A DNA stretch of 64,000 nucleotides from Sphaerisporangium melleum (GCF_014646695.1 NZ_BMNT01000006.1:69671-133670); one strand, 5' to 3'. Positions 1 to 7,988 are shown, numbered from the stretch's first letter. A program made the numbers and translations. The notes: generated by a model from the sequence alone, not told the origin.

Positions 1-368
1 TGCACGGCCGCAACCCCGACCTGTGCTGCTACCTGCGCAAGGTCGAGCCGCTGAACCGCGCCCTGGAGCCCTACCTGGCGTGGATCTCCGGCATCCGCCG
101 CGACGAGTCGCCCACCCGCGCCGGCACCAAGGTCGTCGAGTGGGACGCCAAGCGCCAGATGGTCAAGGTCAACCCGATCGCCCGCTGGACGCAGGACGAC
201 GTCGACAACTACATGGCCGACAACGGCGTGCTGATCAACCCGCTGCACTACGACGGCTACCCGTCGATCGGCTGCGGGCCCTGCACCCGCCAGGTCGCCC
301 CCGGCGAGGACCCGCGCAGCGGCCGCTGGGCCGGCCTCGGCAAGACCGAGTGCGGCATCCACCTGTGA
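1..368 (+). CDS. cysH: Adenylyl-sulfate (APS) reductase, C-terminal part (5' end outside the window)
   Basis: This is the 3' end of a thioredoxin-dependent APS reductase, which reduces adenylyl sulfate to sulfite in assimilatory sulfate reduction in the cytoplasm. The first whole codon is at position 3. The visible 121 residues contain a Cys-Cys pair followed by YLRKVEPL, a later GCGPCT, and the terminal ECGIHL. The CC plus CxxC set binds a [4Fe-4S] cluster and marks the APS-using branch, as opposed to PAPS reductases without the cluster. The Cys in ECGIHL is the family's catalytic cysteine. The next gene is a sirohydrochlorin-chelatase-like protein, which fits sulfite reductase cofactor supply. 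Start and promoter lie outside the window. Identification is secure. Confidence 0.95.
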   Translation, partial: HGRNPDLCCYLRKVEPLNRALEPYLAWISGIRRDESPTRAGTKVVEWDAKRQMVKVNPIARWTQDDVDNYMADNGVLINPLHYDGYPSIGCGPCTRQVAPGEDPRSGRWAGLGKTECGIHL

Positions 369-382
369 CCCCGAAAAACCAC

Positions 383-440
383 GACGCCCGAAGCCGTGAC
401 GCCCGAAGTGGTCACGGCGAAGTGGTGAGGCCCGAAACGG
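383..440. repeat. Degenerate 15-bp tandem repeat between cysH and the chelatase gene
   Basis: Four head-to-tail units are visible: GACGCCCGAAGCCGT, GACGCCCGAAGTGGT, then the more diverged CACGGCGAAGTGGT and GAGGCCCGAAACGG. They fill most of the spacer after the cysH stop. No function is evident. Slippage expansion in a GC-rich spacer is the simplest explanation. Confidence 0.6.
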
Positions 441-573
441 CGGAGCCCGCCGTGGTCGAGCCCCAAGCCGTGAAGGTGCCGTCCTGACCTCCCCGCTCTC
501 CGCACCCGGCCCGTTCCGCCCGCCGCGGCGGCACGGGTCCCCGATCGTCCTGCCAGGGCGGGTCCCGCCGCTG

Positions 574-1431
574 GTGGCGGTGGCGCACGGGTCTCGCGAC
601 CCGCGCGCCTCCGCCACGGTGGAGGCCCTGCTGGAGCGGGTGCGGCGCGCCCGCCCCGGCCTGGCCGTCCACCCGGCCTACCTGGACCACGCGCGGCCGA
701 CGCTGCGCGAGGCGCTGACCCCGCTCGACCGGGCGGTGGTGCTGCCGCTGCTGCTCACCGAGGCCTACCACAGCCGGGTCGACATCCCTGCGGCCCTGCG
801 CGAGGAGCGCGCCCGCCGCGCCGCCCCGCCCGGCGATCCGGCGCATCGCCCATCTTCCGGGGCCTGGGGCCCAGGCGGCCACGAGGAACGCGGCGACGGC
901 GTCCGAAGGCCGCCGCTACTGGTGCACCAGGGCGCGGCGCTCGGCCCGCATCCCCTGCTGGTGGCCGCGCTGGAGCGGCGCCTGGCCGAGGCCGGCGTCG
1001 AGATCGGCGACCCCGGGACGGCCGTGGTGCTGGTCTCGGCGGGGTCGAGCGACGCCGGCGCCAACGCCGTGGTCGCGGCGATGGCCCGCGACTGGGCGCA
1101 CGCCCGCCGCTGGCACTCGGTCACCCCCGCCTACGCCTCGGCCGCCTCCCCCACTCCGGAGGAGGCCGTCCGCGGCCTGCTCGGCGACGGGCCGGGACGC
1201 CCCTCCCGCGTCGTGGTGGCGCCGTACCTGCTGGCCCCGGGGTACTTCGCCGACAAGGTGCGCCGCACCACCCTGGCCGCCGGGGCGCAGGTGGTGGCCG
1301 CTCCCCTGGGCGCCGCGCCCGAACTGGTCGAGGTGCTGCTCGAACGGCACGCCGAGGCGGTGGCGGCGTTCCGCCGGCTCACCCCGCCGGTGCCCAGGCT
1401 CGTTCCAGGACCTCAAGCACGGTCCCGGTGA
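574..1431 (+). CDS. Sirohydrochlorin cobalto/ferrochelatase-like protein (CbiX family)
   Basis: The protein (285 aa) starts with the family signature AVAHGSRDPRA, where the His is the metal-binding and catalytic histidine that helps insert Fe or Co into sirohydrochlorin. A second half-domain begins near residue 110 (GPHPLLVAALERRL, then VLVSAGSSDAGAN), giving the usual bilobal CbiX layout. Residues about 85-110 are an extra Gly/Pro/Arg-rich linker between the lobes. The location next to cysH suggests siroheme supply for sulfite reductase. GTG 574 is the first in-frame start found. A weak AGGGCGGG lies upstream, so the true start may differ. The last 53 bases overlap the convergent FAD-subunit gene. 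Confidence 0.85.
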   Translation: MAVAHGSRDPRASATVEALLERVRRARPGLAVHPAYLDHARPTLREALTPLDRAVVLPLLLTEAYHSRVDIPAALREERARRAAPPGDPAHRPSSGAWGPGGHEERGDGVRRPPLLVHQGAALGPHPLLVAALERRLAEAGVEIGDPGTAVVLVSAGSSDAGANAVVAAMARDWAHARRWHSVTPAYASAASPTPEEAVRGLLGDGPGRPSRVVVAPYLLAPGYFADKVRRTTLAAGAQVVAAPLGAAPELVEVLLERHAEAVAAFRRLTPPVPRLVPGPQARSR

Positions 1432-2296
1432 GCAGGGCGACCTTGTAGGCGTTCTGCCCGGACGGTGCGCAGCGGGTGGCGGCCAGCTCCGCCGCCCGTT
1501 CGAGCGGCTCGCCGGCCAGCAGCGCGTCCTCGACCTCGGTGAGGCGCAGCGGCACCCGCGCGACCCCGCCGACGCTCACCCGGGCGAAGGTCACCCGCCC
1601 GTCCGCCACGACGAGCCGCGCCGCCGCCTCCACCAGCGGCCATTCGGCCAGGGCCCGCCCGGCCGTCCGATGGTGGGCCGCGCGCTCCCCCTCCTGCGGC
1701 GGCGGCAGCGTGACGGCGAGCAGGACGGCGCCCGGCGGGAGCAGGTGGTCGCGGGTCGGGTCGGAGCCGTCCCCGTACAGCTCGCCGACCGGGAACGGGG
1801 CGGTGCCGTCCACCTCCGCCGTCGCCTCGCAGCCGAGCAGCGCCACGGCCAGCGACGACGGATGCGGGGCCACGCACGGCCCGCTGTCGACGACGGCGGC
1901 GCGCAGGGTGTGCCCGGCGCGCGCCGGGCAGCCGTTGCCGCCGCTTTGGAAGCAGGAGAACGCCGGGTTGCGGAAGTAGGCGCAGCGGTTGCGCTGCAGC
2001 AGATTGCCGCCGACGGTGGCCACCGACCTGATCTGCGGGGTGGCCAGGGCCGCCGCGGCCAGTGCCAGACAGGGGTGGGCGGCGGCGATCCGCTCGTCCG
2101 CGGCGAGCGCCGCGATCGTGGTGAGCGCGCCGATGCGCACCGAGCCGTCGGGGAGCCAGGTGACGCCGGACAGCTCGGGCAGGCCGCGCAGGTCGATGTG
2201 CGGCCCGGCGGCGGGGCGGGACATCAGGTCGGTGCCCCCGGCGCGCAGCTCGCCGCCGCCGAGTGCCGCCGCCCCGATGTCGCTGAGGGTGATCAT
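1379..2296 (-). CDS. Molybdenum hydroxylase FAD-binding subunit (xanthine dehydrogenase family)
   Basis: This 305-aa protein matches the FAD subunit of xanthine dehydrogenase-type enzymes, which pass electrons from the iron-sulfur clusters to NAD or another acceptor. The FAD signatures are visible: LRAGGTDLM near residue 18 and ATVGGNLLQRNRC followed by YFRNP near residues 105-120. A CO-dehydrogenase-type C-terminal flavoprotein domain follows. The ATG overlaps the stop of the upstream gene as ATGA, so the two are translationally coupled and form one enzyme. Substrate is not predictable. The 3' end overlaps the convergent chelatase gene by 53 bases. Confidence 0.9.
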   Translation of the reverse strand: MITLSDIGAAALGGGELRAGGTDLMSRPAAGPHIDLRGLPELSGVTWLPDGSVRIGALTTIAALAADERIAAAHPCLALAAAALATPQIRSVATVGGNLLQRNRCAYFRNPAFSCFQSGGNGCPARAGHTLRAAVVDSGPCVAPHPSSLAVALLGCEATAEVDGTAPFPVGELYGDGSDPTRDHLLPPGAVLLAVTLPPPQEGERAAHHRTAGRALAEWPLVEAAARLVVADGRVTFARVSVGGVARVPLRLTEVEDALLAGEPLERAAELAATRCAPSGQNAYKVALLTGTVLEVLERAWAPAG

Positions 2297-4809
2297 CGGC
2301 CGTACATCCCTTCGATGAGCCGGTCGGGGCGGATGGGCAGGTCGCGGGGCCGCCACCCGGTGGCGTTGTACACGGCGTTGCCGACCGAGGCGGCCACGCC
2401 GATCGTGGACACCTCGCCGAGGCCGACGCCCTGCCCGTTGACGTGGTCCCAGCCCTCCTGGTGGAAGTGCACGTCGATCTCCGGACAGTCCGCGATGCCG
2501 GGAATCTGATAGTCGTCCAGGTTGGCGGTCAGGACGACGCCGGTCACCGGGTCGACATGCCGCTCCTCGTACAGCGCGTACCCCAACCCCTGGACGACGC
2601 CGCCTTCGCACTGGCCGCGCGCCGGGCCCTCGGCGTAGATGTGCCCGGCCGCGATGCCGGCCCACACGCGCAGCGGCCGGACGGTGCCGAGGCGGGTGTC
2701 CACCTCGACCTCGGTGACGTGGACCGCGCCGCTGAACCCCCGGCCGATCGCCATGCCGCCGACCGCGAACGGGGTGACATAACCCCTCCGGTCGCGGCGG
2801 CGCTTGCCCACCACGCGGGTGCCTTCAGTGAGGCCCGCCTGGCGCAGCCGGCGCGCCGCGTCGCGAGCGGCCGGGGCCACCGAGGCGGTGCTGCGGCTGC
2901 CGAGCGCACCCGGGCCGTGCACCACGCCGGTGCGGCCGATCTCGACGCGCACCCGCTCGGCCGGCAGGTCCAACTCCGCCGCCACCACCGAGGCGATGAC
3001 GGTGCGGACCCCCGTCCCGATGTCCTGGGTGGCGGTGCGGGCGACCACCACGCCGCCCTCGACGGTCAGCTCGACCTCGGTCCCGGGGTCCAGCATGTAC
3101 ATCCAGTTGGCGGCGGCCACGCCGACGCCGCGCCGCAGGCGCCCGGTCTGCGAGCCGGTGGCGGGCCGGCCGGTCCAGGCGGGCAGCGCGGCGGCGACCT
3201 CGTACAGGGCCTGCCGCTTGGGGTTGCCGTCCCAGCGCCGGCGCAGCGCGATCGGGTCCTCGCCGCGGCGGTGCGCGGTCTCGTCCACCGTCTGCTCCAG
3301 CGCCCACAGCAGGGGCGGCGCCCCGGGGCCGCGGAACGGCGCGGCGGGCGGCTCGTTGGTCACCACGTCGTAGTCGCGCAGCCGGCGGGGCGCCCTGCCG
3401 TACATCAGCCGGGCCATCACCGCGACGCCCGACCCGACGGCGACGCCGCCGCGCGCGTGGACGTCCACGGTGAGCGCGGACAGGTTCCCCTCGCCGTCGG
3501 TGAGCAGCGCGATCTCGGTGCGGGTGCCGGGGCGGTTGCCTGCGGTGGTGAGCTCCTCGTCGCGGCCGAGCACGACGCGCACCGGCACGCCGCAGGCCCG
3601 CGCGAGCTCGACGGCCGCCACGGTCTCGGCGGTGACGCCCGCCTTGGCGCCGAAGCCGCCCCCGACGTGCTCGGCGACGACGCGGACCTTGTCGGCGGGC
3701 AGTCCCCATCGCTTGGCCGCCTGCGCGGCGACCATTTCGATGGCCTGGGTGGACATGTGCAGGTGCAGTGCGCCGTCCTCGTCCCATCGGGCCACGCAGG
3801 CGTGCGGTTCCAGCGGCGTGTGCACCTGCACGGCCGTGGTGAAGGTGCCGGCCACCAGGCCCGGGTCGCCGGCGGCGCGCGCCGCCTCGACGCGCTGGGC
3901 CGCGGTACGTCCGCGCTTGCTCATCCGGTTGAACGGCCCGCGCACGTTGCCGTTCCAGGGGGCGGACATGGTCGGCCCCTCGCTGTGGTTGGGGGCCTTC
4001 TTCCGCTCGTCCTCGCCGTAGACGTCCGGCGCGTCCGGCGCGTCGTCGAGCGCAGCGGGCAGCGGCTCGTAGCCGATCTCGGCCCCGGCCGCGATGGCCA
4101 GCGCCTCCCGCCGGGTGGGCGCGGCGACCGCGGCGATCGGCTGGCCGGCGTAGCGCACGACACGGTCGGACGGCAGCAGGTCGACGACGTGGGCGGCGGC
4201 GGCGCGGACGGAGGTGACGCGCGCGTGGGCCCGGGTGGCGCGGATGATCACCCCTTCCAGCTGGCCGTCGAGCCGCACATCGGTGGTGTAGCGGGCGCGG
4301 CCGGTGACCTTGTCCATCGCCTCCACGCGGGCCGGGGTGACCGCGTCGCCGTCGTGCTCGCCCCGGCAGGCCGCGGCGATCGCCGCCTGGATGCCCTCGT
4401 AGGCCCCGCATCTGCACAGGTGGCCGGCCATGGCGGCGGCGATGGTCTCGCGGGGCGGGGCGACGTCCCCGTGCCCGGCCCGCCAGCCGTCCACGAACGC
4501 GGCGGCCTCGACGACCAGGCCGGGCGTGCAGTAGCCGCACTGCAGCCCGTCGTGCGCGGCGAAGGCCCGCTGGACGGGGTGGTCGAGCCCTTCGACCGTG
4601 GTCACCTCCTGCTCCTCGGCCGCGGCGGCGGGCATCAGGCAGCTCAGCCGCGGCTCGCCCTCGACCATGACCGTGCAGGCGCCGCAGACACCGGTGCGGC
4701 ACACCGCCTTGGTCCCGGTGAGGCCCAGTTCGTCACGCAGTACGTCCACCATCGGCTCGTCGGGGCCGGTGTCGAGTTCGGTGCGCACGCCGTTCACCAC
4801 GATTTTCAT
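2293..4809 (-). CDS. Molybdenum hydroxylase, fused [2Fe-2S] and molybdopterin-binding subunits
   Basis: The 838-aa protein is a natural fusion. Residues 1 to about 150 are a ferredoxin-like plus helical 2x[2Fe-2S] domain, with the Cys sets CRTGVCGACT, CGYCTPG and CRCGAY. From about 165 (MDKVTGRARYTTDV) onward it is the large molybdenum-cofactor subunit, with GGGFGAKAG, APFRGPGAP and GVGLGEVSTIG, whose Glu matches the catalytic glutamate of the family. Such enzymes hydroxylate purines, aldehydes or N-heterocycles. Substrate is unknown and the family's insertion chaperone XdhC is not seen in the window. ATG 4809 is preferred over two upstream ATGs because GGGAG lies 4-5 bases before it. The gene is divergent from a TetR regulator, its likely controller. 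Confidence 0.92.
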   Translation of the reverse strand: MKIVVNGVRTELDTGPDEPMVDVLRDELGLTGTKAVCRTGVCGACTVMVEGEPRLSCLMPAAAAEEQEVTTVEGLDHPVQRAFAAHDGLQCGYCTPGLVVEAAAFVDGWRAGHGDVAPPRETIAAAMAGHLCRCGAYEGIQAAIAAACRGEHDGDAVTPARVEAMDKVTGRARYTTDVRLDGQLEGVIIRATRAHARVTSVRAAAAHVVDLLPSDRVVRYAGQPIAAVAAPTRREALAIAAGAEIGYEPLPAALDDAPDAPDVYGEDERKKAPNHSEGPTMSAPWNGNVRGPFNRMSKRGRTAAQRVEAARAAGDPGLVAGTFTTAVQVHTPLEPHACVARWDEDGALHLHMSTQAIEMVAAQAAKRWGLPADKVRVVAEHVGGGFGAKAGVTAETVAAVELARACGVPVRVVLGRDEELTTAGNRPGTRTEIALLTDGEGNLSALTVDVHARGGVAVGSGVAVMARLMYGRAPRRLRDYDVVTNEPPAAPFRGPGAPPLLWALEQTVDETAHRRGEDPIALRRRWDGNPKRQALYEVAAALPAWTGRPATGSQTGRLRRGVGVAAANWMYMLDPGTEVELTVEGGVVVARTATQDIGTGVRTVIASVVAAELDLPAERVRVEIGRTGVVHGPGALGSRSTASVAPAARDAARRLRQAGLTEGTRVVGKRRRDRRGYVTPFAVGGMAIGRGFSGAVHVTEVEVDTRLGTVRPLRVWAGIAAGHIYAEGPARGQCEGGVVQGLGYALYEERHVDPVTGVVLTANLDDYQIPGIADCPEIDVHFHQEGWDHVNGQGVGLGEVSTIGVAASVGNAVYNATGWRPRDLPIRPDRLIEGMYGR

Positions 4810-4862
4810 GGCACTCCCGGTGCTCATGGGCGGCATCGTCTCCCGCAGTCTCGACCAGCGAG

Positions 4863-4877
4863 GTTGACGTTGTCAAC
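4863..4877. promoter_or_regulatory. Operator-like palindrome between the TetR gene and the Mo-hydroxylase operon
   Basis: GTTGAC-GTT-GTCAAC is a perfect 6-bp inverted repeat with a 3-bp spacer. It sits in the 95-bp divergent intergenic region, 54 bp from the hydroxylase start and 28 bp from the chosen TetR start. TetR regulators usually bind such dyads between themselves and the divergent target. The binding itself is inferred. Confidence 0.65.
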
Positions 4878-4904
4878 ATGCCTGGCTGTGAGAAGGTTGG
4901 GGGC

Positions 4905-5600
4905 GTGGTGGACGACACCAGGACCCGCCTGGTCGAAAGCGCCCTTACGCTGCTGCGCGCCGAGGGCCTGGACGCCGTGACGCTGCGCGCGGTCGGCGAC
5001 CTGTCCGGGGTGTCGCGCACCGCTCCCTACCGGCACTTCGCCGACAAGACCGCCCTGCTCGCGGCGCTCGCCGAGCGGGTCCTCGGCGACCTCACCGACC
5101 ACGTCGCCTCAGCGGTGCGCGGACGCGAGAGCCGCCGCGAACGCCTGCGGGCCCTCTACCTCGCCTACGCGGGGTACGCCGTGGCCCACCCCGAGGAGTA
5201 CCGCCTGGTCTTCCACGCGAAGTTCCTCGCCGGCCACCACCCGGCCCTGGAAACCGCGATGGACCGCGCCGTGGAACTGATCGTGGCCGAGATCCTCCCG
5301 CCCTCCGTCGCAGGCGGACCGTCCGGCCCCGAAGACGAGACCGCGGCGAACGGCCACGACCGGGACGCCCCCGCCCGCCAGGACGCCCCCGCCCACAGGG
5401 ACGCCCCCGCCTACCGGGGCGCTCTGACCTGCGCCGACGGCGGAAACCCCGCGTCCGGCCAGGACCACGACCCGCGCGAGGCCGCGATGGTCGCCGTGCT
5501 CGCCACCGCCCACGGCCTCGCCGAACTCGCCACCTCCGGCCACCTCTCCCACAAGGCCCTCCCCCTCACCGCCGTAGTCGACGCCCTCCTCCCCACCTGA
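4905..5600 (+). CDS. TetR family transcriptional regulator
   Basis: The N-terminal DNA-binding domain is clear: TRTRLVESALTLLRAEG, then the HTH VTLRAVGDLSGVSRTAPYRH and FADKTALLAALAER. The ligand domain carries a WHG/TetR_C-like segment (HPEEYRLVFHAKFLAG). An unusual spacer of about 50 residues, rich in Asp/Ala/Pro/His, splits the ligand domain and is encoded by an 18-bp tandem repeat. GTG 4905 is chosen because GAGAAGG lies 8 bases upstream. ATG 4878 would add nine residues and abut the palindrome. Divergence from the Mo-hydroxylase operon suggests it represses that operon. Confidence 0.88.
   Translation: MVDDTRTRLVESALTLLRAEGLDAVTLRAVGDLSGVSRTAPYRHFADKTALLAALAERVLGDLTDHVASAVRGRESRRERLRALYLAYAGYAVAHPEEYRLVFHAKFLAGHHPALETAMDRAVELIVAEILPPSVAGGPSGPEDETAANGHDRDAPARQDAPAHRDAPAYRGALTCADGGNPASGQDHDPREAAMVAVLATAHGLAELATSGHLSHKALPLTAVVDALLPT
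5362..5411 (+). repeat. 18-bp tandem repeat inside the TetR gene
   Basis: The core (G/A)GGACGCCCCCGCC occurs three times, at 5362, 5380 and 5398, with an 18-bp period. It encodes repeated DAPA(R/H/Y) units. The length is a multiple of three, so copy-number change keeps the frame. Confidence 0.75.
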
Positions 5601-5916
5601 CACCCCCCCCAAGAAGGACCCTTCCACCTTGGAAACCCCGCACGAGCGTCCCGACGCGCGGAGTCAGGGACCAGGAAGAGTCCGCCGTAACCCGGGGAGC
5701 TCGGCCGCACATGGTCTCGCGACAGACACCGACTTCCAGGCACCGCCCGCCGTCAGCGTTGCTTCGACTGGACTCGCGCCGACTCACCTGGGAGATTTCC
5801 ATACCCGCCGCAGCACTCCATCCCCTCATGGATTTCGCGCCCCTGCGCGATCACGTGCCTATCTGATCGGGTCGAGATGGCCGTCCACCGGGCAGGTCCT
5901 CCTGGGTCGCGCGAGA
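5601..5916. other. Gene-free spacer after the TetR gene
   Basis: No convincing gene is present on either strand. A frame from 5629 to 6039 on the plus strand is open, but it lacks actinomycete third-position bias, resembles no family and runs antisense into the DUF397 gene. An imperfect dyad at about 5609-5632 (CCAAGAAGG...CCTTCCACCTTGG) just after the TetR stop may act as a weak terminator. Base composition falls from here on. Confidence 0.4.
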
Positions 5917-6150
5917 TCAGACCGGATCTCCGAACGCACCCGACTGGACTCCTGCGCGGAACGCAGCCCATGCGCAGGGACCAACGGTCAAGACGGGACC
6001 GCCGGTGACCTTGGAGTCACGTATCAGGAGTACGCCTAGATGATCCCGTAAGTCGGCGGATGCCTCCTCCCAAGCGCTGGCCACCTGCAGGCAGTTGGGG
6101 CCATCGCCGCTGTAGCTGCTCTTACGCCACACAACGTGGGATACGTCCAC
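5917..6150 (-). CDS. DUF397 domain protein
   Basis: This 77-aa protein has the DUF397 pattern: WRKSSYSGDGPNCLQVA near the start, then VLLIRDSKVTGGPVLTVGP and a final W/F-rich AWAAFRAGV. DUF397 proteins are small actinomycete proteins encoded next to XRE regulators and are thought to act with them. That is exactly the context here: the upstream XRE gene ends 4 bases before this start. GTG 6150 is chosen because GGAG lies 7 bases upstream; an earlier GTG at 6177 overlaps the XRE gene more deeply. Confidence 0.88.
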   Translation of the reverse strand: MDVSHVVWRKSSYSGDGPNCLQVASAWEEASADLRDHLGVLLIRDSKVTGGPVLTVGPCAWAAFRAGVQSGAFGDPV

Positions 6151-6154
6151 CAGA

Positions 6155-7033
6155 TCACTCCGCTCCTGCCGCCACACTCTGAGACCGCTCAGCCAGATCG
6201 CCGATCAGAGCCCGTGACGCGTCAGGACTGAGCGCAGCCGCCCGCAGGTGATCGAATGCGAGGGTATATCGATACAACTCGACATCCCCCTCTACGTACA
6301 AGATGCTCGTCATATTTTCCACATAGGCGACATTGGGGTCATGCGGCTCCCGAAACTCCAGGATGGCGAAGCTCCCTGCAGTGGCCGGATGCGCCCCAAC
6401 GGCGATCGGCAGTACCTGAATCGTGATGTTGTCCCGGGCCGCGAACTCAAGGAGCTTGGCGTACTGCTCGCGCATCACCGAGGCCGAGCCGACATGGCGC
6501 AAGAGAGCCGCTTCTTCGATCACCGCCCAGAACCGGAGTGGATCGTCTTCGGCCAGCAGGAGTTTCTGGCGGGTCATTCGAACCTCGACCCGACGCTCCA
6601 CCTCTGCGGGCGGGGACAACGCCATCAAGGAAGATCGAATGACCTCGCGGGCATAGTCCTCCGTCTGGAGGAGACCGTGCACGAGCATGCCGTCGAAGCT
6701 TCGGACGAATGCCGCCTCCGCTTCGAGCTGGATGTAGGTCGCGTAGTCACTCGGTAGCGAGTCGGAGTAGGCGTCCCACCAACCCTTGGTTCGCGCCGCT
6801 CTGGCCAAACCGTGCAGCGCCGCCCTCTTGTGCCCGTCCAGCTCGTACAGGTCCAGCAGACGGGTGAGATCTGGCGACGTGATCCCGACCCTCGCCGTCT
6901 CGACCCGCGAAAGCTTCGCCGTGGACCAACCGACCTGCTCTGCGACCTCCTCGATCGTCATCGCATGACGCTCACGCAATCTGCGCAGCTCGCCGGCGAG
7001 ACGCCGGCGCCGCACCGTGGGGCCACGTCCCAC
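6155..7033 (-). CDS. XRE family HTH regulator with DUF5753 (Scr1-type)
   Basis: The 292-aa protein begins with an XRE helix-turn-helix (LRRLRERHAMTIEEVAEQVG, then STAKLSRVETARVG). It is followed by the large C-terminal DUF5753 region (YIQLEAEAAFVRSFDGMLVH, LLQTEDYAR, FWAVIEEAALLRHVGSASVM, ILEFREP). Members pair with DUF397 proteins to control development or stress functions in streptomycetes. GTG 7033 is chosen for the GGGAGG 8 bases before it. Base composition is visibly less GC-rich than the flanks. It is divergent from the small-protein/HATPase pair, so the four genes probably form one regulatory module. Confidence 0.92.
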   Translation of the reverse strand: MGRGPTVRRRRLAGELRRLRERHAMTIEEVAEQVGWSTAKLSRVETARVGITSPDLTRLLDLYELDGHKRAALHGLARAARTKGWWDAYSDSLPSDYATYIQLEAEAAFVRSFDGMLVHGLLQTEDYAREVIRSSLMALSPPAEVERRVEVRMTRQKLLLAEDDPLRFWAVIEEAALLRHVGSASVMREQYAKLLEFAARDNITIQVLPIAVGAHPATAGSFAILEFREPHDPNVAYVENMTSILYVEGDVELYRYTLAFDHLRAAALSPDASRALIGDLAERSQSVAAGAE

Positions 7034-7248
7034 CGCAACAACCTCCCGATCGACTACGAACAGTGTGCCGCCCGTCACTTCTCGCCACAGGGAAACCGAG
7101 AAGGTACGACCGCTAGTAACTTTGCAGAATCGCTTGCTAACTCAGCGTACACAGGTGGACCATCAGGTGGTGTTGCAAGGCCATGAGCCGATCAAGGCCA
7201 TGGCATGAGAACAATCCGGTCGATCTGGACGGAAGGACAGGTGAGTAC

Positions 7249-7500
7249 ATGGGCAGCGGCAAGACGCCGGGTTGGAAGGTCCGCCTGGTTGAGCTGGCAG
7301 CGGAGCTGGACGATCTCGGGTTCGACTCGGTCGTCCGGCTGCCGCCGGGGGAACGGCCGAGTCTGGAGATCTTCGTTCCACCGGACCGTCCTGCGGCAAG
7401 GTCCAGCCGAGGAGGCAATGCGAAGGCGGGTGGACGCACGCGGCGGCGCCCGGACTGGGGTCGATTGGTGTCGGAGCGGCTCGTGAAGGGAGTGCGGTGA
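7249..7500 (+). CDS. Small hypothetical protein upstream of the HATPase
   Basis: The 83-aa product belongs to no family I recognise. It has an acidic N-terminal half (VRLVELAAELDDLGFDS, PSLEIFVPP) and a basic, Arg/Gly-rich tail. ATG 7249 follows AGGTGAGTAC, a good ribosome-binding site. The stop overlaps the start of the next gene as GTGA, so it is co-translated with the HATPase and may act with it. Function is unknown. Confidence 0.65.
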   Translation: MGSGKTPGWKVRLVELAAELDDLGFDSVVRLPPGERPSLEIFVPPDRPAARSSRGGNAKAGGRTRRRPDWGRLVSERLVKGVR

Positions 7501-7904
7501 AGGCGCTCGGGCTGCTGGGGCAGGTTGACCTTCCTGCGCAGATCGCGGCCGTCCCCCGAGCCCGGAGCTGTGTGCGTGGCCTGCTCGACGGCACCGATCA
7601 TCCACAGACGGACGCCGCGCTGCTGTTGGTGACCGAGTTGGTCACCAACTCGGTGCGGTACTCCGACTCCGGACGGTGCCCCGCCGGACGGATCACCATC
7701 GTCGTGGCCGAACACGATGGAACGCTCCACATCGACGTGATCGACGGCGGCTCGTGGACCAGCAGACCCACCGTGTGCCCGGAGGTCAGGCTGGACGACG
7801 ACGGCGGGCGCGGCCTGTGGTTACTGCAAGAGGTGGCGACGGACTGGGGATGGTACGAGACCGCAGCCGGGCGCGCGGTCTGGTTCCGGCTCGCCGGCAA
7901 GTGA
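7497..7904 (+). CDS. ATP-binding protein, anti-sigma-factor-like serine kinase (HATPase_c)
   Basis: The 135-aa protein is a stand-alone GHKL ATPase like RsbW/SpoIIAB. The N box is LLLVTELVTNSVRYSDS, the G1 box DVIDGGS and the G2 box DDDGGRGLWLLQEVATDWG. Such proteins bind or phosphorylate anti-sigma antagonists. In actinomycetes they often lie next to XRE/DUF397 genes, as here. GTG 7497 follows AAGGGAG and overlaps the preceding stop. No sigma factor is adjacent, so the partner is unknown. Confidence 0.88.
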   Translation: MKALGLLGQVDLPAQIAAVPRARSCVRGLLDGTDHPQTDAALLLVTELVTNSVRYSDSGRCPAGRITIVVAEHDGTLHIDVIDGGSWTSRPTVCPEVRLDDDGGRGLWLLQEVATDWGWYETAAGRAVWFRLAGK

Positions 7905-7933
7905 CGAACTCCTGCGACTCTTCGATTCGCGCA

Positions 7934-7988
7934 GGCTGCACGCCCGCCGAACCGTTCGGCCGCAAGCCGGTCGGCCGGGCATGCAGCC
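7934..7988 (+). other. Long imperfect stem-loop after the HATPase gene
   Basis: GGCTGCA (7934-7940) pairs with TGCAGCC (7982-7988). GCCCG pairs with CGGGC just inside, and an inner CCGAACCG can pair with CGGTCGG. It starts 30 bases after the HATPase stop and has no T-run. It could be a mRNA 3' structure, a first terminator arm, or a remnant element. Confidence 0.5.

Noticed and set aside
2443..4980. An 845-codon open frame on the plus strand across the molybdenum hydroxylase
   Set aside because: It is antisense to a gene with full family motifs, and its translation is low-complexity with no recognisable domain, as expected in GC-rich DNA.
5629..6039. 136-codon plus-strand frame after the TetR gene
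   Set aside because: Lacks high-GC third-position bias and resembles no family; its 3' part is antisense to the DUF397 gene.
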